DNA of 64,000 nucleotides from Burkholderiaceae bacterium (GTDB lineage Bacteria; Pseudomonadota; Gammaproteobacteria; Burkholderiales; Burkholderiaceae_C). A model generated the notes under the pieces. The model ran no database searches. It was not told where the DNA came from and worked only from the letters and a program-made list of their open reading frames with translations. Positions 43,668 through 51,912 of this stretch are shown in pieces. Position 1 is the stretch's first letter. Each line of letters opens with the position of its first letter. A program made the translations under genes and the position numbers. Location: assembly GCA_913776825.1 (NCBI GenBank), contig CAJYPV010000028.1:1-64000 (forward strand), given 5' to 3'.

Positions 43668-44975
43668 ATGAGGCTGCTGCCTGCGGATCTGCCCGAGCGC
43701 GCGGCGCTCGCGATGGAGATCCACGCCCGGCCGTCCGAGCCGCTCAGCGCGCCGGGCCGGGCCAGTTACGTCGCCGTGCTGGTGGATCCGGATGAGCGCG
43801 AGCGCGAACTCGCGCATCTGGCGCGCCTGTGTCGCCAGCATGGCCAGCTCACGCCCGCAGCGGATGCGGTGCACTGGAGCGGCACCATCGGTCCGCTGCG
43901 CCTGAAGTGGGAGCGCCACGGCGAGTTCTCCAGCTACACCCTGCTGATGGCGTCCGCCGGCGGCGAGCCCTTCGCCGAGTCCGCCGCGCAGCAGTTGCCC
44001 GAGGGCTGGCTCGCCAGCGTGCCGGGATCGACCGTGTATGCCGGCCATGCCGAGCTGCTGTCCCCCACCGAAGGTCTCGCGCTGGGCGACCTGCTGCAGC
44101 AATGCTTCGGCGGTCGCACCGTGGTGGGCAGCGCGCTGGGCGACGGCGTGGGCCTGGCCTACTCCGACTTCCTGGTGCATGGCGATGGCTTCGGTCGTCT
44201 GCTGCTGATCGACCAGGGCTTCACCCCGTTGGTGGCGGGCCGCATGCTGCAGCGCCTTTTCGAGATCGAGGCCTATCGCATGATGGCGCTGCTCGCGTTT
44301 CCCCTGGCGCGCCGGCTGACGCCGCGGCTGCTGGTGATCGAACGATCGCTCGCCGCCCTGGCCGACAGCATCGCCGCCGGCAACGCCCGCGAGACCGGGC
44401 GCGACGAAAACCTGCTGCAGGAACTGACCCGGCTTGCCGCCGAGATCGAAAGCGGTCTGGCCGCGAGCCAGTACCGATTCGCAGCCTGTCGGGCCTATGC
44501 CGACCTGGTCCGCACACGCATCGACGAACTGCGGGAGCGGCGCCTCTCCGGCCTGCAGACGCTGGATGAATTCATGTCGCGCCGGTTCACCCCGGCGGTG
44601 GCCACCTGCACGACGGTGTCGCGGCGCATGCACGATCTGTCGGAACGGGTGGCGCAAGCCAGCCATCTGCTGTCGACGCGGGTGGACATCGTGCGCGAGC
44701 AGCAGAACCTGGCGCTGCTCGCGTCGATGGACCGCCGCGCGAAGCTGCAGCTGCGCTTGCAGCAGACGGTGGAAGGGCTGTCGATCGCGGCGATCGTCTA
44801 TTACATGGCCGGCGTGGTCGGCTATCTGGCCAAGGGCAGCCGGTCGCTGGGCCTGAAGCTGGATGTGGACCTGTTCGTCGGCCTGAGCGTGCCGGTGCTG
44901 GCGCTGCTGGCCTTCCAGGCCACGCGACGGGCACGACGACGGGCCAGCGAGTCCGAAACCCCGCGGGGGCATTGA
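43668..44975 (+). CDS. DUF3422 family membrane protein
   Basis: A 435 aa protein matching DUF3422: the N-terminus has ALAMEIHARPSEPLSAPGRASYVAVL (about residues 13-38) and HWSGTIGPLRLKWERHGEFSSYTLL, the middle is a long helical region (about residues 220-350), and two membrane helices lie near the C-terminus (about 375-395 and 405-420). The fold recalls CorA-like or bactofilin-adjacent membrane proteins, but function is unknown. It lies between hip and bchI, 115 bases after hip and 184 before bchI, within the photosynthesis cluster. Confidence 0.85.
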   Translation: MRLLPADLPERAALAMEIHARPSEPLSAPGRASYVAVLVDPDERERELAHLARLCRQHGQLTPAADAVHWSGTIGPLRLKWERHGEFSSYTLLMASAGGEPFAESAAQQLPEGWLASVPGSTVYAGHAELLSPTEGLALGDLLQQCFGGRTVVGSALGDGVGLAYSDFLVHGDGFGRLLLIDQGFTPLVAGRMLQRLFEIEAYRMMALLAFPLARRLTPRLLVIERSLAALADSIAAGNARETGRDENLLQELTRLAAEIESGLAASQYRFAACRAYADLVRTRIDELRERRLSGLQTLDEFMSRRFTPAVATCTTVSRRMHDLSERVAQASHLLSTRVDIVREQQNLALLASMDRRAKLQLRLQQTVEGLSIAAIVYYMAGVVGYLAKGSRSLGLKLDVDLFVGLSVPVLALLAFQATRRARRRASESETPRGH

Positions 44976-45159
44976 ACGCGTCGTCGCACCCATCGCTCCC
45001 ACCTACCGCCGACCCCCACCAACCGCCGCCACCGCCCACCATGCACACCAACCCGCTCGCGGACATCCAGCGCATCGAGCCGCGTGGGCAGCGCGGGCGG
45101 CGCGCGCAGATCCGGCACCTCCAGCCGTTCACGCACAGGCATTCAGATCGGGCATCGAG

Positions 45160-46200
45160 ATGAGCACCCCCTATCCCTTCTCCGCGCTGGTCGGCCAGGA
45201 CGAGATGAAGCGCGCCATCCTCATCGCCGCCGTGGAGCCCGCCATCGGCGGTCTGCTGGTGCTGGGCGATCGGGGCACCGGCAAGTCCACGGCGGTGCGC
45301 GGTCTGGCCGCGCTGCTGCCCCGGATGCGTGCCGTGTCCGGCTGTCGCTATCACTGCGACCCGGACCAGCCCGTGACCGACGCCAGCGCCGTCGCCTGCG
45401 AGGACTGCGCCCGCCTGCGATCGGGCCCGTCGCGGCTGAAGGTCGATCTGCTGCCGGTGCCGGTGGTGGACCTGCCGCTCGGTGCGAGCGAGGACCGCGT
45501 CCTGGGCGCGCTGGATCTGGAGCGGGCGCTGTCGCAAGGCGTGAAGGTGTTCGAGCCCGGCCTGCTGGCCAAGGCGCATCGCGGCTTTCTCTACATCGAC
45601 GAGGTGAATCTGCTGGAGGACCACCTGGTGGATCTGCTCATCGATGTCGCCGCCTCGGGCGAGAACCTGATCGAGCGCGACGGCCTCAGCCTGCGCCATC
45701 CCGCGCGCTTCGTGCTGATCGGCAGCGGCAATCCGGAGGAAGGCGAGCTGCGTCCGCAGTTGCAGGACCGCTTCGGCCTGTCGGTGGAGGTGCGCACGCC
45801 CACCGAAATCAGCGAGCGGGTGGAGGTCGTGCGGCGACGCGATGCCTATGAGCGCGACCCGGCCGCCTTCAGCTCGCAATGGGCCAAGGCCGATGCCAAG
45901 GTGCAGCGGCAGATCCTGCGGGCGCGGGAGCGGCTGGCGGATCTGGTGGTCGGGGACGAGGTGCTGCGCCGCGCGGCCGAGCTGTGTGTCGCGGTGGGCA
46001 GCGATGGCCTGCGCGGCGAGCTGACGCTGATGCGGGCGGCGCGCGCGCTGGCCGCGCTGGAGGGCGATGCCACGGTCACGCTGGCGCATCTGCGCGAGGT
46101 GGCCGTGCCCGCGCTGCGCCATCGTCTGCGGCGCAATCCGCTGGACGACACGGCTTCCGGCGAGCGCATCGAGCGGGCGGTGGCGGAGCTATGGCACTGA
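45160..46200 (+). CDS. bchI: Magnesium chelatase subunit I
   Basis: A 346 aa AAA+ ATPase. Walker A is LGDRGTGKSTAVRG (about residues 35-48), Walker B LYIDEVNLLEDHLVDLLIDVAASGEN (about 144-170), and sensor 1 lies in LIGSGNPEEGELRPQLQDRFGL. It assembles with BchD as a hexameric ring that drives Mg insertion by BchH. The ATG at 45160 begins MSTPYPFSALVGQDEMK, matching the family. It overlaps bchD by 10 bases. Confidence 0.97.
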   Translation: MSTPYPFSALVGQDEMKRAILIAAVEPAIGGLLVLGDRGTGKSTAVRGLAALLPRMRAVSGCRYHCDPDQPVTDASAVACEDCARLRSGPSRLKVDLLPVPVVDLPLGASEDRVLGALDLERALSQGVKVFEPGLLAKAHRGFLYIDEVNLLEDHLVDLLIDVAASGENLIERDGLSLRHPARFVLIGSGNPEEGELRPQLQDRFGLSVEVRTPTEISERVEVVRRRDAYERDPAAFSSQWAKADAKVQRQILRARERLADLVVGDEVLRRAAELCVAVGSDGLRGELTLMRAARALAALEGDATVTLAHLREVAVPALRHRLRRNPLDDTASGERIERAVAELWH

Positions 46201-48194
46201 GCGACTGGCCGCCCGCCTGGCAGGCGATATGGCTGCTGGCGGTCGACCCGATCGGTCTGGGCGGCCTGTGCCTGCGCGGCGCGGCCGGCCCGACGCGCGA
46301 TGCGTGGCTGGCCGACTGCCGGCGAGCCTGGCCCGCCCACACCCCGTGGCGCCGCGTGCCCCTGCAGGTCGACGATGAACGCCTGCTGGGCGGCCTCGAC
46401 CTGGGACTGAGCCTCGCGGCCGGTCGTCCCGTCCATCAAGCCGGCTTGCTGGCCGAAGCGGCCGGGGGCGTGGTGATCCTGCCCATGGCGGAGCGCGCCG
46501 ACGCCGCCCTCGCGGGCCGACTGGTGGCGCGCTTCGATGCAGGGCCCGGCTTCTGCCTGCTCGCGCTGGATGAAGGCCTGTCGGAGGAGGAGCGTCCCCC
46601 CGCCGCCTTGACCGAACGGCTCGGCCTGCTGGTCACGCTCACGGGCGACGACGCCGGGCCCGCCACCACGGCATTCGCGTCGCGCGCTGCACAGGACCAC
46701 AAGACGCTACCAGCGCCGATCCATCGGACCGATGGGACCGATGGGTCCGATCGGACCGATCGGACCGCTGCGATCGCTCGGTGGGCTGAATCGTCCCGCC
46801 CGTTGCCCGATCTCGACGCCGCCCGCGCCCGCTGGCGCGATGTGCCGTATGACGCGGCGACCGTCCAGGCGTTGTGCGCGACGGCGGTCGCACTGGGCAT
46901 CGGCTCCATGCGCACCGTTTGGCACGCCTGGTGCGCCGCACGCGCGGCGGCGGCGCTGGAGGGGCGCACCCAGGTGGTCCAGGCCGATGCCGAATGGGCC
47001 GCCCGGTACGTCCTCGCACCGCGCGCCCGATCGCTGCCGCAGCGGGAAGCGTCGGCGGATCAAACCGAGGCTGACGCCGGCGACGACGCCGACACCACAC
47101 AATCCCCCGACGACGGCAGCGCAGAGGCACGCGAACCTCCGCCGATGCCGACCGCCGATCCATCGCCGCCCGACCAGGACGCTCAGGCGCGCACGGAGCC
47201 GCCTCACCCCGCACCGGACCGTTCGGCCGACGCGCCCCACCCCGCGCACCCGCCGGACTCGCCGATGGGCACGCTGGAAGACCAGACCCTGGCCGCTGCG
47301 CGGGCGGCCATTCCGGCCGGCTTGCTGGACAGCCTGACGGGCGGCCTGCCGCGCGCGGGCGGTGGCGGCGGTCGCAAAGGCGCCGCCGCGCGGCCGGCGC
47401 AGAGCGGGCGGCCGTTGGCCTCACGGCGGGGCGCGTGGCGGCGGGGCAGCCGGATCGATCTGCTCGCCACGCTGCGGGCGGCCATTCCCTTTCAGCGGCT
47501 GCGCGAGCAGGAGCGCACCCAACGCGGTCTCGGGCCTGCGCCCACCGCCTGGCTGCTGCGGCGCGAAGACCTGCATCTCCGACGCTTTCGTCGCCCGCAG
47601 GAGACGACCACCGTCTTCGTGGTCGATGCGTCCGGCTCTCAGGCGATGAGCCGCCTGGCGGAGGCCAAGGGCGCCGTCGAACTGCTGCTGGCCGATTGCT
47701 ATGTGCGCCGCGATCGGGTCGCGCTGCTCGCCTTTCGAGGCAGCGGCGCCGAGCTGCTGTTGCCGCCCACGCGATCACTGGCGCGGGCGCGACGGGCGCT
47801 GAGCAGCCTGCCGGGCGGCGGCGGCACGCCGTTGGCGGCGGGCATCGAGGCCGCCTGGCTGCTCGCCCATCGGGCGCAGGCGCAGGCCGGTGCGCGGGTG
47901 GTGCTGGTCTTCCTGACCGATGCGCGCGCCAACATTGCCCGCGATGGGCGCGGCGGCCGCGCCCAGGCGGCGCAGGACGCGCTCAGCGCCGCCCAGCGGG
48001 TGCGGGCCGAGGGCCTGCAGAGCCTGTTGATCGACACCTCGTCCCGCCCCGAGCCCGCCGCGATGCAGCTCGCGCAGACCCTGGGCGCGCGGTATGTCGC
48101 CTTGCCGCATGGTCAGGCGGCGCAGGTCTATGCGGCGGTCTCGGCGGCCGTCGCATCGCCGGGCGCGTCGCCGGGTCCCTCCGTGGCGACCTGA
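46191..48194 (+). CDS. bchD: Magnesium chelatase subunit D
   Basis: A 667 aa protein with a degenerate AAA+ N-terminal half (about residues 1-290, no intact Walker A). A Pro/Asp-rich acidic linker follows (about 290-365). The C-terminal von Willebrand A domain has a MIDAS motif, VVDASGSQAMSRLAEAK (about residues 480-497), and LVFLTDARAN. The frame contains a 9-base repeat encoding TDGTDGSDRTDRT near residue 180. The start at 46191 overlaps bchI by 10 bases. It converges with bchO, whose coding region overlaps its last 67 bases. Confidence 0.95.
   Translation: MALSDWPPAWQAIWLLAVDPIGLGGLCLRGAAGPTRDAWLADCRRAWPAHTPWRRVPLQVDDERLLGGLDLGLSLAAGRPVHQAGLLAEAAGGVVILPMAERADAALAGRLVARFDAGPGFCLLALDEGLSEEERPPAALTERLGLLVTLTGDDAGPATTAFASRAAQDHKTLPAPIHRTDGTDGSDRTDRTAAIARWAESSRPLPDLDAARARWRDVPYDAATVQALCATAVALGIGSMRTVWHAWCAARAAAALEGRTQVVQADAEWAARYVLAPRARSLPQREASADQTEADAGDDADTTQSPDDGSAEAREPPPMPTADPSPPDQDAQARTEPPHPAPDRSADAPHPAHPPDSPMGTLEDQTLAAARAAIPAGLLDSLTGGLPRAGGGGGRKGAAARPAQSGRPLASRRGAWRRGSRIDLLATLRAAIPFQRLREQERTQRGLGPAPTAWLLRREDLHLRRFRRPQETTTVFVVDASGSQAMSRLAEAKGAVELLLADCYVRRDRVALLAFRGSGAELLLPPTRSLARARRALSSLPGGGGTPLAAGIEAAWLLAHRAQAQAGARVVLVFLTDARANIARDGRGGRAQAAQDALSAAQRVRAEGLQSLLIDTSSRPEPAAMQLAQTLGARYVALPHGQAAQVYAAVSAAVASPGASPGPSVAT
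46724..46768 (+). repeat. 9-bp tandem repeat inside bchD
   Basis: Five consecutive 9-mers of the type TCGGACCGA / TGGGACCGA / TGGGTCCGA, translated as alternating Thr/Ser-Asp-Gly/Arg triplets in the middle of the BchD N-terminal half. The nine-base period keeps the frame, so copy changes would add or remove three residues without loss of the protein. Confidence 0.8.
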
Positions 48195-49057
48195 TCGAGC
48201 AGCGACAGCAGCAGCGTGGAGATCGCTTCGGGCGACTCCTCATGCGCCAGATGACCCAGTCCCGGCAGCCCCACGAAGCGACCCTGCGGCAGACGCCGCG
48301 ACAGCTCCAGCGAGCGTACCGGCGCGGTGGTGCGGTCGGCCAGGCCGGCGACCAGCCAGAACGGCAGGCGCAACGACGGCAGCCGCGCCTGCAGGTCCTC
48401 CAGTCGCCAGTGCGCCAGCATGTCCAGCACGCCGCGCACATGGGTGGGCTGGCTCAGCAAGGATTGGTAATGGGCCACGCCCGCCGCGTCCAGGCGCGAG
48501 CCGGTCGATGCGATCAGGTGGTCCAGCGCGCGCGGCTGCGACGCATGCCGGGTGACCCAGCCGGGCAGTCGGTCACTGTGCGCGGCCCAGCGGGCCATGG
48601 CCGGCGCCACCCAACCCATCAGGCCGGGCAAGGGATCCAGCGCGCCATTGACCGCCAACAGTCCGCGCAAGGACGGCAGTCGGTCATCCAGGGCCAACTG
48701 CGCCGCCACGGCGGCCCCGGCGGAGTGCCCGCCGACCAGCCGCGGCGCTTCCCCCATTGCGTGCATCAGCTCGGCCACCGCATCGGCCATGCGCGGCAGA
48801 TTGGCCTGCCGATCGGCGAAGGCGGCGGTGTCGCCATGGCCGGGCAGGTCCGGCACGATCACGCGGCAGCGGGCGGTCAGCGCCGGCAGGCAGCCGCGCC
48901 ACGAGGCCCACGACGAGCCCGTGCCATGCAGCAGCAACAGCGTTGGCGCCGGGGCACCTGTCGGGAGATCCGCCGGACCCGCGCGCCACATCCGCCAGCG
49001 CAAGCCGGCAGCGGACACCTCTTCAACGGCGTCGGGCGGTCTGGGATCAGGTGACAT
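48128..49057 (-). CDS. bchO: Alpha/beta hydrolase, putative Mg-chelatase accessory protein
   Basis: A 309 aa alpha/beta hydrolase. The oxyanion loop LLLHGTGSSWASWR (about residues 41-54), the nucleophile elbow GGHSAGAAVAAQ (GxSxG, about residues 109-120) and the His in GLGHLAHEE (about residue 280) form a complete triad set with an Asp in LVAGLADRTT. BchO is a standard companion of bchI-bchD in purple bacteria, with unproven substrate. The start is MSPDPRPPDAV at 49057; the frame runs further upstream across the PpsR site. It is divergent from crtI. Confidence 0.9.
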   Translation of the reverse strand: MSPDPRPPDAVEEVSAAGLRWRMWRAGPADLPTGAPAPTLLLLHGTGSSWASWRGCLPALTARCRVIVPDLPGHGDTAAFADRQANLPRMADAVAELMHAMGEAPRLVGGHSAGAAVAAQLALDDRLPSLRGLLAVNGALDPLPGLMGWVAPAMARWAAHSDRLPGWVTRHASQPRALDHLIASTGSRLDAAGVAHYQSLLSQPTHVRGVLDMLAHWRLEDLQARLPSLRLPFWLVAGLADRTTAPVRSLELSRRLPQGRFVGLPGLGHLAHEESPEAISTLLLSLLDQVATEGPGDAPGDATAAETAA

Positions 49058-49063
49058 GCTGGT

Positions 49064-49081
49064 TGTAAACCAAAGTGGACA
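49064..49081. promoter_or_regulatory. PpsR/CrtJ site between bchO and crtI
   Basis: TGTAAACCAAAGTGGACA is an exact TGT-N12-ACA match, 7 bases from the bchO start and 17 from the crtI start. A possible -10, TACGAT (49086-49091), lies 17 bases from TTGTAA (49063-49068), so repressor binding would cover the crtI promoter and the bchO leader together. Confidence 0.75.
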
Positions 49082-49097
49082 GGAATACGATAAATGA

Positions 49098-50825
49098 ATG
49101 TTGACAGAAAGCCCAGGCGCGTCCACTGCCTCAGCCGTTTCCCGTGACGGCGTGACCAGCGCTGATCCGGCCGCGCCGCAGGCGATCGTCATCGGCAGCG
49201 GCTTCGGCGGGCTGGCGGCGGCGGTGCGACTGGGCGCTCGCGGCTATCGGGTGACGGTGCTGGAACAACTGGATGCGCCGGGCGGGCGCGGATATGTGCA
49301 TCGTCAGGACGGTTTCACCTTCGACGCCGGTCCGACCGTCATCACCGCACCGTTCCTGTTCGAAGAGCTCTGGGCCTTGTGTGGCAAACGGCTCGCCGAC
49401 GAGATCGACCTGCGTCCCGTCAGCCCGTTCTATCGGGTGCGCTTTCATGACGGCACCCATTTCGACTACAGCGGCGACCCGCAGGCGATGCGGGCCGAGG
49501 TGGCCCGGCTCGCGCCCGACGATGTGGCGGGCTATGAACGCTTCCTGCAGGCCAGCGAGGCGATCTACCGCGTCGGCTTCGAGCAGCTCGGCCATGTGCC
49601 CTTCGATCACTGCACCGACATGGCCCGGGTGCTGCCGGCGCTGATGAAGCTGCAGGGCTGGCGCACCGTCTGGGGCCTGGCCAGCCAGCATGTGAAAAAC
49701 GAGAAGCTGCGGGTGGTGCTGACGTTTCAGTCGCTGCTGGTGGGCGGCAATCCGTTCTCGACCACCTCGGTGTATTGCCTGATCGCCTTCCTCGAACGCC
49801 GCTTCGGCGTGCATTTCGCGATGGGCGGCACCGGCGCGCTGGTGCGTGGCCTGGTCGGCCTGATCGAGGGCCAGGGCGGCCAGGTGCGCTGCCAGGCGGC
49901 GGTGCAGGAAATCCTGGTGGAGCAGGGCGCGGCCTGCGGCGTGCAACTGGTCAACGGCGAACGCCTGCGGGCGGACGTGGTGGTCTCGAATGCGGATTCG
50001 GCCTGGACCTACCGCCATCTGCTGCCCGCGCGTCATCGCCGGCACTGGACCGATCGCCGCATCGAGCGGGCCCGCTATTCGATGAGCCTGTTCGTCTGGT
50101 ACTTCGGCACCTCCCGCCAGTATCCGGACGTCGCGCATCACACGATCTCGCTGGGTCCGCGCTATCGCGGTCTGCTGGACGACATCTTCCGGCGTCAGCA
50201 TCTGGCGGACGACTTCAGCCTGTATCTGCATCGGCCCACCGCGACCGATCCCAGCCTGGCGCCACCGGGTTGCGACACCTTCTATGTGCTGTCGCCGGTG
50301 CCGCACCTGGACGCGGGCGTGGACTGGCAAGCGCGCGCCGAACCCTACCGCGCGGCGATCGAGCGCCGGTTGTCGGAGACGCTGCTGCCGGGGCTGGCCG
50401 AATCGGTGGTCAGCTCGCTGATGCTCACGCCGCAGGGCTTCGAGGACCGCCTGAGCGCCTACAAGGGCGCGGCCTTCTCGCTCGAACCGGTGCTGACCCA
50501 AAGCGCCTGGTTCCGGCCCCACAACCGCAGCGAGGAGGTGGATCGGCTCTACCTCGTCGGTGCCGGCACCCATCCGGGCGCGGGGCTGCCGGGCGTGCTG
50601 TCGTCGGCCCGGGTGCTGGACACGATCGTGCCGCATGGGCGGGATCTGGTCCGTGCCTTCGGTTCATCCCGCTCAGCCGATCCGGCCGATGCGGCCGATG
50701 CGGCCGTGGCGTTCGTTTCGGCCTCAGCCCACGGACAAGCCGCTCATCCCGACGATCTTCAGCCGCAGGAAGGACCCGCTCATGCCAGCGCCCCACGCCC
50801 TCGACGCGACCCACGTCCCGCCTGA
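49098..50825 (+). CDS. crtI: Phytoene desaturase
   Basis: A 575 aa FAD-dependent desaturase that introduces three or four double bonds into phytoene. The N-terminal dinucleotide motif IVIGSGFGGLAAAVRLGARGY is at about residues 30-50, VLEQLDAPGGRGYVHRQDGFTFDAGPTVI follows, and the C-terminal signature YLVGAGTHPGAGLPGVLSSARV is at about residues 484-505. A tail of about 60 residues with Ala-Asp repeats (9-base period at about 50,677-50,707) extends beyond the family end and overlaps crtB. Two ATGs (49094 out of frame, 49098 in frame) stand side by side. Confidence 0.96.
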   Translation: MLTESPGASTASAVSRDGVTSADPAAPQAIVIGSGFGGLAAAVRLGARGYRVTVLEQLDAPGGRGYVHRQDGFTFDAGPTVITAPFLFEELWALCGKRLADEIDLRPVSPFYRVRFHDGTHFDYSGDPQAMRAEVARLAPDDVAGYERFLQASEAIYRVGFEQLGHVPFDHCTDMARVLPALMKLQGWRTVWGLASQHVKNEKLRVVLTFQSLLVGGNPFSTTSVYCLIAFLERRFGVHFAMGGTGALVRGLVGLIEGQGGQVRCQAAVQEILVEQGAACGVQLVNGERLRADVVVSNADSAWTYRHLLPARHRRHWTDRRIERARYSMSLFVWYFGTSRQYPDVAHHTISLGPRYRGLLDDIFRRQHLADDFSLYLHRPTATDPSLAPPGCDTFYVLSPVPHLDAGVDWQARAEPYRAAIERRLSETLLPGLAESVVSSLMLTPQGFEDRLSAYKGAAFSLEPVLTQSAWFRPHNRSEEVDRLYLVGAGTHPGAGLPGVLSSARVLDTIVPHGRDLVRAFGSSRSADPADAADAAVAFVSASAHGQAAHPDDLQPQEGPAHASAPRPRRDPRPA

Positions 50826-51912
50826 CCGGCTGCCGCGGCTGATGCCGTCGGCCCCAACGCCGCGCTTGTCGGAGGCCGACCTCGCGGTCTGCCGCGCCAG
50901 CCTGGCGCATCACTCCAAGACCTTCCACGCCGCTTCGCTGCTGCTGCCGCCGTCGGTCCGCGCACCGGCCACGGTGCTCTATGGCTTCTGCCGCCTGGCC
51001 GATGACACGGTGGATGTTGAAGGCGGACGGCGTCTGGCGTTGACCCAGTTGCGACGTCGGCTGGACGGCGTGTTTGACGGACGACCGCAGCCCGTGCCGG
51101 CCGACCGGGCACTGGCGGCGGTGGTCGCGCAATTCGGCATTCCGCGCCGGTTGCTGGACCTGCTGCTCGAGGGCCTGGCCTGGGATGTGGACGGCCGACG
51201 CTACGACAGCCTGGACGATCTGCAGGCCTATGCCGCGCGCGTGGCCGGCAGCGTCGGCGCCATGATGAGCGTGCTGATGGGCGCCCGCGATCCGGCCGCG
51301 CTGGCGCGGGCCTGTGATCTGGGCGTGGCCATGCAGTTGTCCAACATCGCTCGCGATGTGGGCGAGGACGCCCGCATGGGGCGGCTCTACCTGCCGCAGG
51401 ACTGGCTGCGCGAGGCGGGCCTGGACCCGGACGCCTGGCTGGCCGATCCGCAACACAGCCCCGCGCTGGCGAGCGTCGTCCAGCGCCTGTTGCGGGCTGC
51501 GGCGCCGCTGTATGCGCGCGCTGGTGCCGGCATCACCCGATTGCCGATGGCCTGTCGGCCCGGCATCAATGCGGCCCGTCGGCTGTATGCGGCGGTGGGC
51601 CGGGAAGTCGAACGCGCCGGGTTCGATGCGGTGCAGCGTCGCGCCGTGGTGCCCGGGCGGCGCAAGCTGGCGTGGCTGGCGCTGGCGGCCGTGGAGCTGT
51701 GGCCGTCCAGTCGACAGTTGACGGCGCCGCCGCTGCCGGCGTGCGAGCCGCTGCTGGCGGCCATCGCCGAGCTGCCGTGGCCGGCGCGGCGCACGCGGGC
51801 GGAGTCGGTCATCGATCTGTTCAGCCGGCTGGAGCGCGAGGATCGCCAGGGCCGCCACGGCGCGCCCGGGCATCCGGACCGCGACGCCGCCTGGCACCGG
51901 AGCGCCGCATGA
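50782..51912 (+). CDS. crtB: Phytoene synthase
   Basis: A 376 aa enzyme condensing two GGPP to phytoene. The substrate-Mg motifs are LADDTVDVEGG (DDxxD type, about residues 73-83) and NIARDVGEDARMGRLYLP (about 192-209). The ATG at 50782 follows AGGAAGGA and lies inside the last 44 bases of crtI, giving a coupled crtI-crtB pair. The stop overlaps hemA by ATGA. Confidence 0.96.
   Translation: MPAPHALDATHVPPDRLPRLMPSAPTPRLSEADLAVCRASLAHHSKTFHAASLLLPPSVRAPATVLYGFCRLADDTVDVEGGRRLALTQLRRRLDGVFDGRPQPVPADRALAAVVAQFGIPRRLLDLLLEGLAWDVDGRRYDSLDDLQAYAARVAGSVGAMMSVLMGARDPAALARACDLGVAMQLSNIARDVGEDARMGRLYLPQDWLREAGLDPDAWLADPQHSPALASVVQRLLRAAAPLYARAGAGITRLPMACRPGINAARRLYAAVGREVERAGFDAVQRRAVVPGRRKLAWLALAAVELWPSSRQLTAPPLPACEPLLAAIAELPWPARRTRAESVIDLFSRLEREDRQGRHGAPGHPDRDAAWHRSAA

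Noticed and set aside
43269-45002. 577-codon minus-strand ORF opposite hip/DUF3422
   Set aside because: Covers HiPIP and DUF3422, both convincing on the plus strand; no motifs.
44972-45163. 63-codon ORF between DUF3422 and bchI ending in an ATGA overlap
   Set aside because: The start is a TTG inside the DUF3422 end, and the translation is Pro/His/Arg-rich. Unlike the bchC-bchX ORF it has no ATG junction on the upstream side, so the overlap at its end may be chance.
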